This document shows, in pieces, positions 8,287 to 18,900 of a stretch of 64,000 nucleotides of DNA. The stretch's first letter is position 1; every line of letters starts with the position of its first letter. The stretch comes from Pedobacter sp. MC2016-05 (GTDB lineage: Bacteria; Bacteroidota; Bacteroidia; Sphingobacteriales; Sphingobacteriaceae). Below the pieces are notes generated by a model, which did no database searches, was not told the origin of the DNA, and saw only the letters and a program-made list of their open reading frames with translations. The stretch covers positions 95,294 to 159,293 of the forward strand of contig NZ_JAPIVT010000010.1 in the NCBI RefSeq assembly GCF_026239735.1, read 5' to 3'. The position numbers and the translations under genes were made by a program.

Positions 8287-11103
8287 TTACATTCTCATTC
8301 GCTGACCGCCGCCACCACCTTGGTTTGGCATCTGCATATCGCCACTCATATTTCTTCCGCCGATGCGGGTTAATGAGTAAGTGAACGAAAACATAAAGTA
8401 TCTTTTTAAAACATTGTAATTTAAATCGGTGATGGTATTGTTGGTAGCTGTTCTGCTAATCCCTTGATTCTGGTTAAAAGCATCATTTACCGCAACTTTA
8501 AATGTTCCTCTATTTTTAAAGAACTGACGGCTGATGTAAGAGTTTACCAGCGTAAACTCGGTATTGTATCCTTCACCACGGCCAGTGTTTTTAATATAAT
8601 CCAAATCAATAGCTAAACGGATATTTCCAGGGAACATATAACTAATATCAAAACTTGGATTTAGCGTATAAAAGTTCGTAGTTTGAGCAGGATTAGCGGA
8701 ATAGGTGGCCCTGTTGTATGTTCCGGAGATACCTCCGGTTAAATCAAATTTATCAAAATTGGTTACCAAACTGTAGCGATTTGTTAATGCGTAAGTATTG
8801 GTGATATTTCTTACTAAATCTGCAGGGTTGTTATTGGCTGTAGTGAAGTTTACGTTTCGGTTGTAATTTGCATTCAACGATGCATTTAAATTTAATTTAC
8901 GTTCAGGGAGAAGCGGTAAACCTACATTTATGCTTCCACTACCCGAATAAACACCATCAACATTTACATAGGTAGTTCTGATTTTACCAAAATCCACATC
9001 ACTTTGGTCTGTAACCAATTGACTACTGTTTCCGATGGCGTTGAATGTTTGGCTTAAATTGATGAAAGCGAAAAACATCCTGCTCTTTGCAAAGTCGAAA
9101 TTATTGTAATTAATGGTTAAATTATTGTTGAAAGCTGGTCTCAATAAAGGGTTACCCACAAACACACTTTGTGTATTGGTATTATCAGGGATTGGCTGAA
9201 TTTGATTGATACTTGGCTGTTGTGTATTCCCTCTGTATCGAATATTTAATCTTCTGGCATTACTAAAGTTGTACCTGAAGTTAGCTGAAGGCGTTAAATT
9301 AATAAAATTTTGACTTCTAACTATACCAGTAGTAACATTCGTGTTTAATCGGTTGGTTTGTTGTGCAGCAATACCAATATTCCAGTTGTACTTTTTCTCG
9401 TTTGTGGTGTAACTTACGCCTGCTGCATTTGTTAAAGTCTGGTTTTCGTAAATGTTGGTATAATCTAAATTAACTAAATCATACTGTCCGCTTGCCGAGT
9501 TAAAATCCAGAACTTGTCTGCCTTGATTATCATGAGCATAGCCATTTTGGTAATTTAGCTCCAGGCTTGTTGTTTTAGAAAGCGGCTCGGTGTAAACTAC
9601 TCTTGCCGTGTTATTAATCGAATTACTATTTACTTTATTCAACTGATCAATAAGTGACGGAGTAGTAACATTATTCACCGTGTTACTTTCAGATATATAA
9701 TTGTAAGTATCTGCATCATTGTTATTAATGCTGGTATTTACGTTTAATGATATCGTTCTGCCACGTCTTTTGAATTTCTTACGAATCAATAAATTATTAG
9801 CAATGTTTGGCGTGGTTGAACTGCTAATATAACGCTGATCTCCAGTGGTTGAAGTAGCGATTAAATTTCTGTTGTAATTACTTAAGTTCGTTGCATCAGA
9901 TTCTGTGAAAGAAACATTTGGCTGAATCTTAATTGTTGTTGATGAATCCAGCTTGGTATCAATCATGAAATTAAACCGGTGATTGATTCGATCTGTATTG
10001 TTATCTGCGGTATTGTTAACAGTAGTAATCGAATTACCAAGTAAGTTTTGGGTAAAACTGGTTTGCTGGTTGGATACATCCGATCGGTTAAAAAAGTAAC
10101 TTCCTTGAATCTGGGATCCGTCTTTATAGGTATCGGCAAAGTTTAAACCGCCAGCATTGGTATTGGTAATACCTCCGCTACCGGCACCACTACCGCCACC
10201 ACCAAAGTTGCCACGGCCACCGCCGCCAAAACCATTTCCAACACCGTTACCCTGGCCAAAGCTTTGTTTGTTTACATTGTTAAATTGCCCAATTACGCTG
10301 AATTGTTGGTCGTTATCGAATTTGTTTACGTTAATATTCGCATCATATCTTTCATTGGTTCCATAGCCGATGCTGCTATTACCAAAATAGCCTTTTTTCA
10401 TTCCGGCCTTAGTCGTGATGTTCAAGATCTTGCTTCGGGTGCCATCATCAACGCCCGAAAATTGCGACTGTTCAGACATTTCATCAATCACTTGAATTTT
10501 ATCGACCATATCCGCAGGAAGGTTTTTTGTAGCCAAAAGTGGGTCGCTTCCGAAAAACTCTTTACCATCTACCTTAACCTTGGTAACCGTTTCACCTTGT
10601 GCTTTAATACTTCCATCTTTTGCCACTTCCACACCAGGGAGTTTCTTTAGCACATCTTCCACTACAGCATTCTCTCTAACTTTAATTGATTTGGCATCAA
10701 ATTCTAATGTATCGGTTTTAACAACCACAGGAATATTTGCTGTTACATTTACATCCTTTAAGTCAAGTCCATCATCAGTCATGGCAATTTCGCCCGCATT
10801 AACAGTGGTTTTGGCTACTTCAATATCTTTGGTGGCGGTTTTTAAACCTAAAAAGGCTGCATAAATGCGGTATTTTCCTGGTGCGATGGCTTTAAAGCTA
10901 AACGTTCCATCGGGATCGCTTTGGCCAGAAGCCACAACTGCCGAATCTTTTAAACTTCTTATCGCGATGGTTGCGTAATCAACTGGTTTTTTATCTTTAG
11001 AACTGATTACTTTGCCAGTAATAGCGCCGGTATTTTGAGCTTGAGCGAGGTAGCCGCAAAAAATAAGAACAATAAAAATTGCTCTTTGAACGTTCTTTTT
11101 CAT
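8287..11103 (-). CDS. TonB-dependent-receptor-like outer membrane protein (OMP_b-brl_3 type), paralog
   Basis: 938 residues, same architecture as the product of 5359-8127: signal peptide (about 1-22, ending GYLAQA), carboxypeptidase-regulatory-like domain, plug-like region with VDGKEFFGSDPLLATKNLP near residue 185, a Gly-rich insertion (about 290-315) and a long barrel. The C-terminus is Gly/Met-rich (MPNQGGGGGQRMRM). The shared blocks show a tandem duplication that has diverged widely. The substrate is unknown. Transcription ends at the hairpin 8244-8271. Confidence 0.88.
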   Translation of the reverse strand: MKKNVQRAIFIVLIFCGYLAQAQNTGAITGKVISSKDKKPVDYATIAIRSLKDSAVVASGQSDPDGTFSFKAIAPGKYRIYAAFLGLKTATKDIEVAKTTVNAGEIAMTDDGLDLKDVNVTANIPVVVKTDTLEFDAKSIKVRENAVVEDVLKKLPGVEVAKDGSIKAQGETVTKVKVDGKEFFGSDPLLATKNLPADMVDKIQVIDEMSEQSQFSGVDDGTRSKILNITTKAGMKKGYFGNSSIGYGTNERYDANINVNKFDNDQQFSVIGQFNNVNKQSFGQGNGVGNGFGGGGRGNFGGGGSGAGSGGITNTNAGGLNFADTYKDGSQIQGSYFFNRSDVSNQQTSFTQNLLGNSITTVNNTADNNTDRINHRFNFMIDTKLDSSTTIKIQPNVSFTESDATNLSNYNRNLIATSTTGDQRYISSSTTPNIANNLLIRKKFKRRGRTISLNVNTSINNNDADTYNYISESNTVNNVTTPSLIDQLNKVNSNSINNTARVVYTEPLSKTTSLELNYQNGYAHDNQGRQVLDFNSASGQYDLVNLDYTNIYENQTLTNAAGVSYTTNEKKYNWNIGIAAQQTNRLNTNVTTGIVRSQNFINLTPSANFRYNFSNARRLNIRYRGNTQQPSINQIQPIPDNTNTQSVFVGNPLLRPAFNNNLTINYNNFDFAKSRMFFAFINLSQTFNAIGNSSQLVTDQSDVDFGKIRTTYVNVDGVYSGSGSINVGLPLLPERKLNLNASLNANYNRNVNFTTANNNPADLVRNITNTYALTNRYSLVTNFDKFDLTGGISGTYNRATYSANPAQTTNFYTLNPSFDISYMFPGNIRLAIDLDYIKNTGRGEGYNTEFTLVNSYISRQFFKNRGTFKVAVNDAFNQNQGISRTATNNTITDLNYNVLKRYFMFSFTYSLTRIGGRNMSGDMQMPNQGGGGGQRMRM

Positions 11104-11125
11104 TAGAAAAAATTAGATATTAATA

Positions 11126-11133
11126 CAAAACTA
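11126..11133 (-). promoter_or_regulatory. Candidate -7 box of the receptor gene at 8287-11103
   Basis: TAGTTTTG on the minus strand matches TAnnTTTG, 23 bases before the ATG. No clear TTG is seen at -33, so support is partial. Confidence 0.4.
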
Positions 11134-11246
11134 AGCTATCAGACTAAGCGAAGTTTAAAAGGTTTGGTTAAGATGTGTTAAATGCTTGGTAACATTTTAA
11201 ATACAGCATATGGAATGTAGCTGTAAGAGGTAATGGAGCGATAGGT

Positions 11247-11372
11247 CTATCTAATTTGAGAAGGATAAGTTTTATGATAAACTTTTGGACAGTTACAATC
11301 TTTTTTGAAAACATTGCAGCCACTTAAGCTTAAGCATGCACCAACGATGATTAAACTAAGTATTTTTTTCAT
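11247..11372 (-). CDS. Small lipoprotein, 41 residues
   Basis: A short ORF on the minus strand starts with ATG inside the last codons of the VanZ-like gene (17-base overlap) and ends with TAG at 11247. The product begins MKKILSLIIVGACLSLSGC, a clear lipoprotein signal with lipobox LSGC (Cys 19). The mature part is only about 23 residues, NVFKKDCNCPKVYHK followed by TYPSQIR, and contains a CNC pair. The short Lys-rich n-region, the hydrophobic core and the lipobox make it unlikely to be chance. Translation is probably coupled to the VanZ-like gene. The function is unknown; small membrane-anchored lipoproteins of this size are common in Bacteroidota. Confidence 0.7.
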   Translation of the reverse strand: MKKILSLIIVGACLSLSGCNVFKKDCNCPKVYHKTYPSQIR

Positions 11373-11754
11373 CAAGATTTAATTTGTGAAGTAATATGTA
11401 ACTAAATACGGCCATCAAAGCACCCAACATATCACAGCCAAAATCCCACCATTCTGCCGAGCGATACGTAAAGACTTTCCACTGTAAGATTTCGATGGTA
11501 CCGCCGATAATGGCATTAATTAAAATGATTTTAAAAACAGTTAACGTTCTAAAACCATAATTATTTTGATATTTTATTTTGCCATAAAATAATAATACAG
11601 AAAGTACAAAGAAGAAGCCCAAGTGTGCCATTTTATCAAAACCCTTGAAGAAAAATCCATCTCCTTCTGAATCGGGTAATTTGATATTACAAAGCACCAA
11701 GACAACAATTGTCCAGAAGATGGCCCATTTTTGTCGTTTCAGTGCTTCGTACAA
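11356..11754 (-). CDS. VanZ-like membrane protein
   Basis: 132 residues with about four membrane segments (residues ~10-28, ~48-62, ~73-92 and ~105-122). The VanZ family pattern is seen as DKMAHLGFFFVLSVLLF, then GGTIEILQWKVF near residue 84, then the acidic RSAEWWDFGCDMLGA. The family is named after VanZ of teicoplanin-resistance loci, but most members are chromosomal and of unknown function; resistance should not be inferred. It follows gcvH by 11 bases in the same direction and overlaps the small lipoprotein gene. Confidence 0.85.
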   Translation of the reverse strand: MYEALKRQKWAIFWTIVVLVLCNIKLPDSEGDGFFFKGFDKMAHLGFFFVLSVLLFYGKIKYQNNYGFRTLTVFKIILINAIIGGTIEILQWKVFTYRSAEWWDFGCDMLGALMAVFSYILLHKLNLDEKNT

Positions 11755-11765
11755 AATATGATAAA

Positions 11766-12146
11766 TTAAGCGCCTACTAAAGCTTGGTAAGCTACTGCAG
11801 TTAATAATTCTTCCACTTCAGCTAAATCAGATAATGAAACTTTAACCATCCAACCCTTACCATAAGGGTCGCTATTTACCAACTCGGGATTATCATTTAA
11901 TTCTGAATTGATTTCTAAAACAGTACCTGTTACTGGCATGTATAAATCTGAAACTGTTTTTACCGCTTCAACCGTACCGAAAACTTCTTCTTTAGTTACT
12001 TCAGAGCCTACGCTGTTGATGTCAACATAAACGATATCGCCCAATTCGCGTTGTGCAAAATCAGTAATGCCGATAAAAGCTTCGTTGCCTTCAACCTTAA
12101 CCCACTCGTGGTCTTTAGTGTATTTTAATTCTGATGGAAAATTCAT
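11766..12146 (-). CDS. gcvH: Glycine cleavage system H protein
   Basis: 126-residue lipoyl carrier that shuttles the aminomethyl group of glycine between the P, T and L proteins in the cytoplasm. The lipoylated lysine is K63 in [16 protein letters not shown], and the family start (KYTKDHEWV) and end ([11 protein letters not shown]) are intact. The P, T and L genes are not in the window. Its position beside sprA and ruvA is common in Bacteroidota and probably reflects old synteny, not shared function. Confidence 0.97.
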   Translation of the reverse strand: MNFPSELKYTKDHEWVKVEGNEAFIGITDFAQRELGDIVYVDINSVGSEVTKEEVFGTVEAVKTVSDLYMPVTGTVLEINSELNDNPELVNSDPYGKGWMVKVSLSDLAEVEELLTAVAYQALVGA

Positions 12147-12166
12147 TTCTTATAAATTAGTTTTGC

Positions 12167-12174
12167 CAAAGTTA
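12167..12174 (-). promoter_or_regulatory. Candidate -7 box of the gcvH operon
   Basis: TAACTTTG on the minus strand matches TAnnTTTG, with a TTTC at the right distance to serve as a weak -33 box. It lies about 20 bases before the gcvH start codon. Confidence 0.5.
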
Positions 12175-12349
12175 GCTAATATGTTGGAATGTTGAAATGT
12201 TATTGTAGGAAAGAATTTTACGAGGTTATCAGATGGCATCGGGTAAGGTTTAACTTATATGTTGCTCGGGAAAGATATGCCCTGTAAATGGATAAAAAAT
12301 AAAATGTTCATAGCCAAAAAAGGCTATTTAGCTATTAAACAAAACTCGA

Positions 12350-12357
12350 TAAGTTTG
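12350..12357 (+). promoter_or_regulatory. Orphan -7 box facing a terminator (candidate small RNA)
   Basis: TAAGTTTG matches TAnnTTTG on the plus strand in a 326-base gap that contains no plus-strand gene. A plus-strand terminator follows 37 bases later. No strong -33 TTG is seen (TTTAG is the nearest). Confidence 0.35.
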
Positions 12358-12427
12358 TAATGTTAATTTATTCGGGACGATAGATTAAATAGTAACGCTT
12401 TGCTATACTTATAGCAGAGCGTTTTTT
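12358..12427 (+). ncRNA. Candidate short intergenic RNA
   Basis: The region between the orphan -7 box and the T-run would give a plus-strand transcript of roughly 65 nt ending in a strong hairpin. No ORF of note is inside it. The remaining gap (12175-12349) holds only a small ATAGCC-A6-GGCTAT hairpin at 12310-12327. This is an inference from signals only. Confidence 0.3.
12394..12427 (+). terminator. Strong plus-strand terminator without an annotated gene
   Basis: AACGCTTTGCTAT and ATAGCAGAGCGTT pair over 13 positions (one G-T) around the loop ACTT, followed by TTTTTT on the plus strand. On the minus strand no T-run follows, so it does not look like the terminator of the LuxR-type gene at 12473. 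Confidence 0.7.
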
Positions 12428-12472
12428 CTAACCAAATATTTTAAGCCTTTTCAAAAAGTGGAGATGCTTTTA

Positions 12473-12703
12473 TTATACTTTAAGCAAACCGTATTTGTAA
12501 GCAAACGACACTAAAGAAGCACTGTTTTTTGTTTTGGTTTTAACCATCAGGTTTTTTCTTATAGAGTCAATTTTATTCTCATTTAAGTTGAGTTTTTGGC
12601 TAATTTCACTATATGTCAAACCTTCTGCTATCAATTCAAGTGCTTTAATTTCCTGTTCATCCAGTCCCATAATTTTAGGGATAGCTATATTATTATTTTC
12701 CAT
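12473..12703 (-). CDS. Small LuxR/GerE-type helix-turn-helix protein
   Basis: 76 residues, consisting of little more than a GerE-like DNA-binding domain: DEQEIKALELIAEGLTYSEI (about 15-34), then the recognition helix NENKIDSIRKNLMVKTKTKN. The C-terminal SFAYKYGLL is typical of the family's last helix. No receiver or sensor domain is fused, so it may act as a stand-alone regulator or need a partner. It lies 244 bases after sprA in the opposite reading order; no target is evident. Confidence 0.8.
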   Translation of the reverse strand: MENNNIAIPKIMGLDEQEIKALELIAEGLTYSEISQKLNLNENKIDSIRKNLMVKTKTKNSASLVSFAYKYGLLKV

Positions 12704-12947
12704 TTGAATGAAATGAACAAGAATTTAGCCAGATTGTTTTGCTTCGACTGATTACAACTACAAATTCTAAGACTTATGAGTGCTATGTAAAACGAATTAA
12801 TCAACTGATATAAAATATAGAAAGGCTCTAAAAACCAATGATAGGGATAAGTTATTGATGTTTATTCCCTTATATCGAAGGTTTGTTTCAAAAAATTAGT
12901 ACTAATTATTCCTGAAATATCATCGTCTATAACCAGAAAAATCTTTG

Positions 12948-15900
12948 CTAATTTAATGTAAATCTCAAACTGAAACCAAAATTGCTAAAGGCAGTATTAA
13001 ATGTTTGCGAAGTATAAGGTTTTGTAATGTTTGAATCGTAAAATAATTTGATGTTGAATTTTTGATTCAATACATAATCAACACTTGGCCTCAAAGTAAT
13101 ATTCTTTGCTCCAGATGAAATTTCAGCATCAGTTACATCGGCACGATAAATGACGGTTTTATTATCACGGATGGCTACATCCAATTTAAAATCCATATTG
13201 TTATCCATTTTTAGGCTTTTAAACCATCCAAATGGGAAACGGAATTTATTGGTCCGGTAACCCAAACCTAAAACCATATTGTTTTCAGAAAGCTGAGCTA
13301 ACTGACTATTAGCCAAACTTAAGCCTAACAACCTCGATCTGTTCAATTCAAAAGTTGCGGTCAGGTTGTTTTTAAATCGGGTATCTACACCAATCAATGG
13401 AGAAAAATATTCAGAAATGGTTACCTGAGCAAACTGATATTCTGGCAAGAAATTATTATTCGCATCTCTATTTACAGAGAAACCATTGTTTTCCTGATAC
13501 CTTAATAATGAATTGAAACCATTGATATTATAGGCTGAACGATAACCATGACGAATATCAACAGAAGAAAATTTATCGGCAATAAAAGGAATCCTGGTTA
13601 ACCCATTATAGGTTAGTGTCCAGTTTGGCAGCGGAATACGAGGGAAAGCATTGAGCTTCATTTTACTGGGATCTTTTCCTGTATAAGCCGCCATAAAAGC
13701 CGAAATAATTACATCCTGACTTTCCTTGCTATAGCCATCTGCAAAACCAGCAGTTTGTGCGCCAGAATTTGGATTTTGTGCTCCCAGTCTTCTGGAAACA
13801 ATAATCCTGTTTGCCATAAACTCATTAAACAAAGTAGAGATGATGCTCGAATTTTTCTCTTTAAAAGCTGTTCCCAATGCGATGTATGAAATACTATAAT
13901 CGCCGGTAGTGATTGCACTCAAATTTTCAAATGAACCTACGGCGGCTTCGTACCTAAAGTTGGTAGAAAAATTTCGGGTCTGCGCCTTGTTTGCTCTTAA
14001 TGTAATTCGCAAATCTTTGAAGGGCTCTATCTGGCCAGTAAACTGCAAATCCTCTCTTAATGTATTTACATATAATTGCGTTTGCAAAGTATCGGTAGTT
14101 AACCAGCCGTTGTTTAAGGCCATATCACGAATATCACGTTGACTACCAAAAGCAAATCCTAAACCAGGAGCACCTGTTGCATTATCAATTCCAAAATACT
14201 TTGTAGTTGGTAAATAACCTGGCAAAAATATCCCTTTGGTTTGAACGTAATTGGCATTTAAATTTTTAACGCTGGTTAATAAATTTATGAAGAAGTTTTT
14301 AACTTTTGATCCATCTTGATTGCTACCTGCATTTCTGATGAAACCAAACTTGTTGTAGAGCGTAACTAAATTTAGGCTTGGGTTAACCTGAAGATTTCTG
14401 CTGTTTTGGATGGTGTTTCCTAAGTTGATGTTTGGATCCAAAAGGGTAGATAATGGTTCGGTTTGCCAGTTAAAGTTGGTTCCGTAACGCGTTTTAACCG
14501 TTACCCAATTCATGCCAGGAATTTTATCAATTGGCAGGTTGTACGTTACGTTTAGGTTATGGTTATAATCTGTTGTACGACCTAATCTCTTTAGGTTTTG
14601 CCAAACCGTATCGCGTTTTAAACCTTCTAATCTTCCATCTGGTTCATCAATTATGGAGTAGTTGGTGGCATTGAAATCAAGCTGTAATGAGCGGGTTAAA
14701 TTCCAGGCGATGCCATAAATTCTGCTCATTCTGAAATTTTTGTTGAATGTAGTTCCAAATCCATTCTGATAAACCGGGATGGAATTGTTAGGGTCGTTAT
14801 TCCTTAACGTATTTTCTGAATATAACCGATCAACATCTATTCTAAAATTAATGGCGCTAGGGAAAATGCTGAAATTAAAATCGCGAACCAATGCCAACAT
14901 ATTAGATTTAATAATTTTTTCGAAAGGGGCATAGGTTTTCGCTTCTTTAGCATAGCTATATTGGAACGAGCCTCTGTAAGTATTCTGAATACTGCTTTGA
15001 TTGATGAAATCGCGGTGGTTATATTCGGTAAAAGCATAGCTCAAAGCAAAGTTTTCGATATCCCAAAGGCGAATAGGTTTGCTATTGTTTATGCGCTCCT
15101 TGCGTACGTTGGTAAAGTTAATTCCCCTACGAATGGTATAATCCTGCGAGAAGTTTAAGATAGAATCTTTTTGCGCTTTTGTAGATTGATCAAGTGCATT
15201 TTTTAATTCGATGTCTGGTGTACGCGGATTAAACTGCGGCGTAGAAACCTGTTTCGAATAGTTTACAAACATCGGAATTTTGACCCCTGATTTTTGCGGC
15301 AAAAATTTACCTAATTCAACCGCAGATGATACATCCAACAGCACATTGTCTGCCCGGTTACGTTCGCTCACTTTCGAATCAATGGTTCCGAAACCAATGG
15401 TCGATTTACTTCCAGAGATATTAACATCGGCAAAATCTGCGAGTTTTAGGTTTAACCTTGCCGTTGCTGCCCAACCACCGCGTTCATCAAATTCCGTTAA
15501 ACGCATCTCATTAAACCAAATCAAAGCATTTTTATCCAAACCGTCATCAGCTTCTGCATTGGCTAAACCACGTAACGGATTTTTAACACCCAGCATGTAA
15601 ACCCTTACTTTACTCATGTCTGGCTGGCCTTTAACTACAATGGTTCTGTCGCCATCAGTGTAAGTGAAGGGAACGTTAATTGGCCACGGTTGTCCGCTGC
15701 TTTGTTTTGCCACGTTACGGGCAAGTTTGGCATTTTGGAATAAGGTTAAATCAATATCCATCCGGTTGGCTTCGGGCCATATCGCATCTGGATCACTTGT
15801 GCCTGGCTGCGTAACTTTCAACGGCATTACATATTCGTAGTAGTTATCCTGATTGTCTGTACCGATTCTTAAAAACGCCGCAACATCTCTATCATTTAAG

Positions 15901-18900
15901 ATTTGATTGTTTACCGCCTCAGCATGGACAAATATTTCTAAACGCTTATACGATCTGAAGTCGCTGTAAGCGGTTTTAAATGCCGAGCGACCGTAACCAT
16001 CGCGCAGGTTTTTTACCGCTACTGAAAGCGATTGTTCATTTAAACGGGTATCTCCCCTATAGTTGGAGTAATCACGCTCACGCAAAATGCCCGGAGGCGT
16101 AACATAAGGGATTGGAGAACGTTTACCATTTTCTTCAATGTTTACGGTAGAAACCTCAATGATAGAGTTATCTGGGGTTAAAGCAGGTAACGATGGATCA
16201 ACAATCACTTCATCGGCTTCGTTTTTGGCATTGAATTCCCTCCATTCACCACGGATTAACTGCAATTTGGCGAAACGTAAAATGGTAGTATCAGCAAAGT
16301 TTGTCATAAACATTCTGAAAAAACGAATGGATTTGAAATCCTGAATGTTACCCACTTTCTTCTGATATTGGGAAATTGGCACACGGAACTGATACCAGGT
16401 TGCGGCCTGCGTATTTCCGTTTGCCAGCTTAACCTGCGAGGTAACTTTATCCGTAACAAAATTCTGGCCTACCACTAAATCGTTCTGGCGCATAGAAACT
16501 TTGTATTGAAAGTACTCATCGCTCTGCGTCATGTTGTTGTCGCGATTGATATCTTCACCATCAGGCAATGCTGTTGATGCAGAATTTTCGATGCCTAATT
16601 CTTCCTGAGATTGTTGTGAAGTTTTTGAGTTTCCTTCCGGACCATTATATTTCTCGTAACGCTTTAAAATGCCAGCATTAATGGCGTCTAATTGCGGACC
16701 TCTGAAATAGGTGTAATTATCTGATGATGGATCGGCATCGATAGCTGCTGCGGCGGTACCACTTAATTGTGCTTTGATTTGATTGATGGCTGTGGCAAAC
16801 TTTGTTTTTTCATTCGCGTCTGATAAACCATCTAAACCTACATCTTGTGCCCTCCTGGCATCCGGATCGTTATCGAAAGCCTGGATTACCGGTTGTAACT
16901 TCGGTACTCGTCCCCATGCAGTCACATCGTATTTAGATGGGTCTTCGCCAGCTGGTAGTCCATTTTCCAATGATTTCCGTCCGTCTTTCAAAATATCTTC
17001 GGAAATATTACCAAGATTGAAGAAAAGATCGCCACCGGCGGTATTTGATTTGTTATAAATGAATGGATCAAGCACCCAAAATTCGATGTAACCTACGTTT
17101 AAGGCTTCAAAATCATTGGTCTCGATTTTACGTTGGAAACCACCCCATTTTGTTTTTGGAGCAATAAACCTTCCGTCGGGCTGAAAACCAGTAGTAACAT
17201 AGTTATAAGGACCACGAACGGTTGGATAATAAGCCACATCCAAAGTAGTAATGTTCAATGCCTGCCCAGTTGCGGTTTCTTTGAATGGGAAAACTTCCTG
17301 CTCGATTACTTCCCTTACGTAGTGGTTAGAAAGTTCGTTTCTGTTATTCCGAATGTTTGCTGGAGTAGTAGATGCTGCGGAATTATAAAACGTAGGATCG
17401 ATATTATAAAAAGCGATTCTCGCTCTGTTGTATCCATATTCTAAATTATCAACCAGTTGCGATTCAGAGAAATCTTGTGGCGTTCCTGAAAGCTGCCAGG
17501 AGATGGCGCTTTTCAAATCTATAATTGATCGTGATGCTTCGAAATCGTCCAGGTAACTTACTCCATTTCTACTACCAGCAAAGTTTAAAGCTCTTGGGTG
17601 GCCAGGAATAAGTTGAGCATACTCCCCATAAAAATTAACACTTGATGGTGCTTTAGTAGATAAAAACGGCAGCTTGTCTACTAATTTTGTTAAAAATCTT
17701 GATGGCGAACTGTAATTAATATCTGCTCCCCAAATGGTGTTGGAAATAGGTTCTTCACCTAAATTTACCTTTTGCGTAAGCGGCTTTTCGGTCAGGTTCA
17801 TGATCGTACCGCCCAAATTAAGCTTGTTATTTACACGATAATCTAAACGCGTTCCAAAAAGCGACCGTTGTTGAAGTCCAAATAATTCATTGTTTTCGGT
17901 TGTAATTCTTATTGGCTGACCAGAAGTAAGCAAAGCCTGATTAATTATACTTACTCTTCCACCCTGATAGTCAACAGTAAAATCAACTCCTTCAGTTAAA
18001 GGCATTGTACCAGCGAAAACCTTTACCGAACCTTCAGGAACATTGATTGCATTTAGGCTGAACTCCGATGAAATTTCTGATTGATAATTACCTTTTAAAA
18101 CGTAGCGATTTTGATTTTGAAAAAGCTGCTTGGCTATGGTTTGCGTCGAGTCGTAAAGTGCGGTAAACGTATATTTATCAATTAACGCTTGCTCGCTTGG
18201 CAAAAAATTCGAAGCTAAATCCTTTCCAAAAGGCTCTATTAGCGGAAAAATAATTCTACCATTTGCCGGATCGATGGTGATATAACCGGTATTGGTGTTG
18301 TTGGCTAAAGCAACTAAACCTGTGCTCGAAAGGTTTGATCCAAAGGGACTGTTTAGGTTTTGGCTGCTGGATGAAAAGTACGAACCAAATGCATTATTGG
18401 CGGCCACAAAATCAAAAATTCCATCAGGTTTTCGTTCGTTCTGTTGATTTAATCTATCGAATTCAGTTAAGGCAATCCACTGTTTGTTGGCTGTATTTTG
18501 CCCTTCAGTCATGATTGGTTTTTCTACACCAGTTTCATTGTCAACCCTAAAAATGTCTAGTTTAAAATTTACCGGACTAATCTGATATCCGCCAATGGAA
18601 TAGATGTTTTTCATCATCAAATCCCAGGTTGGCAAATTGATTTTGTTGATATCGTTCTTTAGCAATTTTGCGTAAAGCAGCTTAGGATTCACTGCATCGA
18701 AACTAACATCGGTAGAAAATTCACCCACCTGATATTCTACGCCATTGTAGGTATAACGGTAGGCGACTGCCAAAACTTCATCTCCGTTTAAGGGATTATT
18801 TAGCGAGATGTAACCCAATTGAGGCTGGAAAGTAAACTCCCGTTCAGTTAATTTTCTGGCGTAAGTAAGTTTAGCAAAGTTATCGGTAATGCCGGTAGAT

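Noticed and set aside
10157..10366. Pro-rich plus-strand ORF
   Set aside because: It is the antisense of the Gly-rich insertion of the outer-membrane receptor; the composition explains the open frame.
11356..11754. Glycopeptide resistance determinant because of VanZ similarity
   Set aside because: No vanHAX or regulator genes are nearby; VanZ-like proteins are widespread chromosomal membrane proteins.
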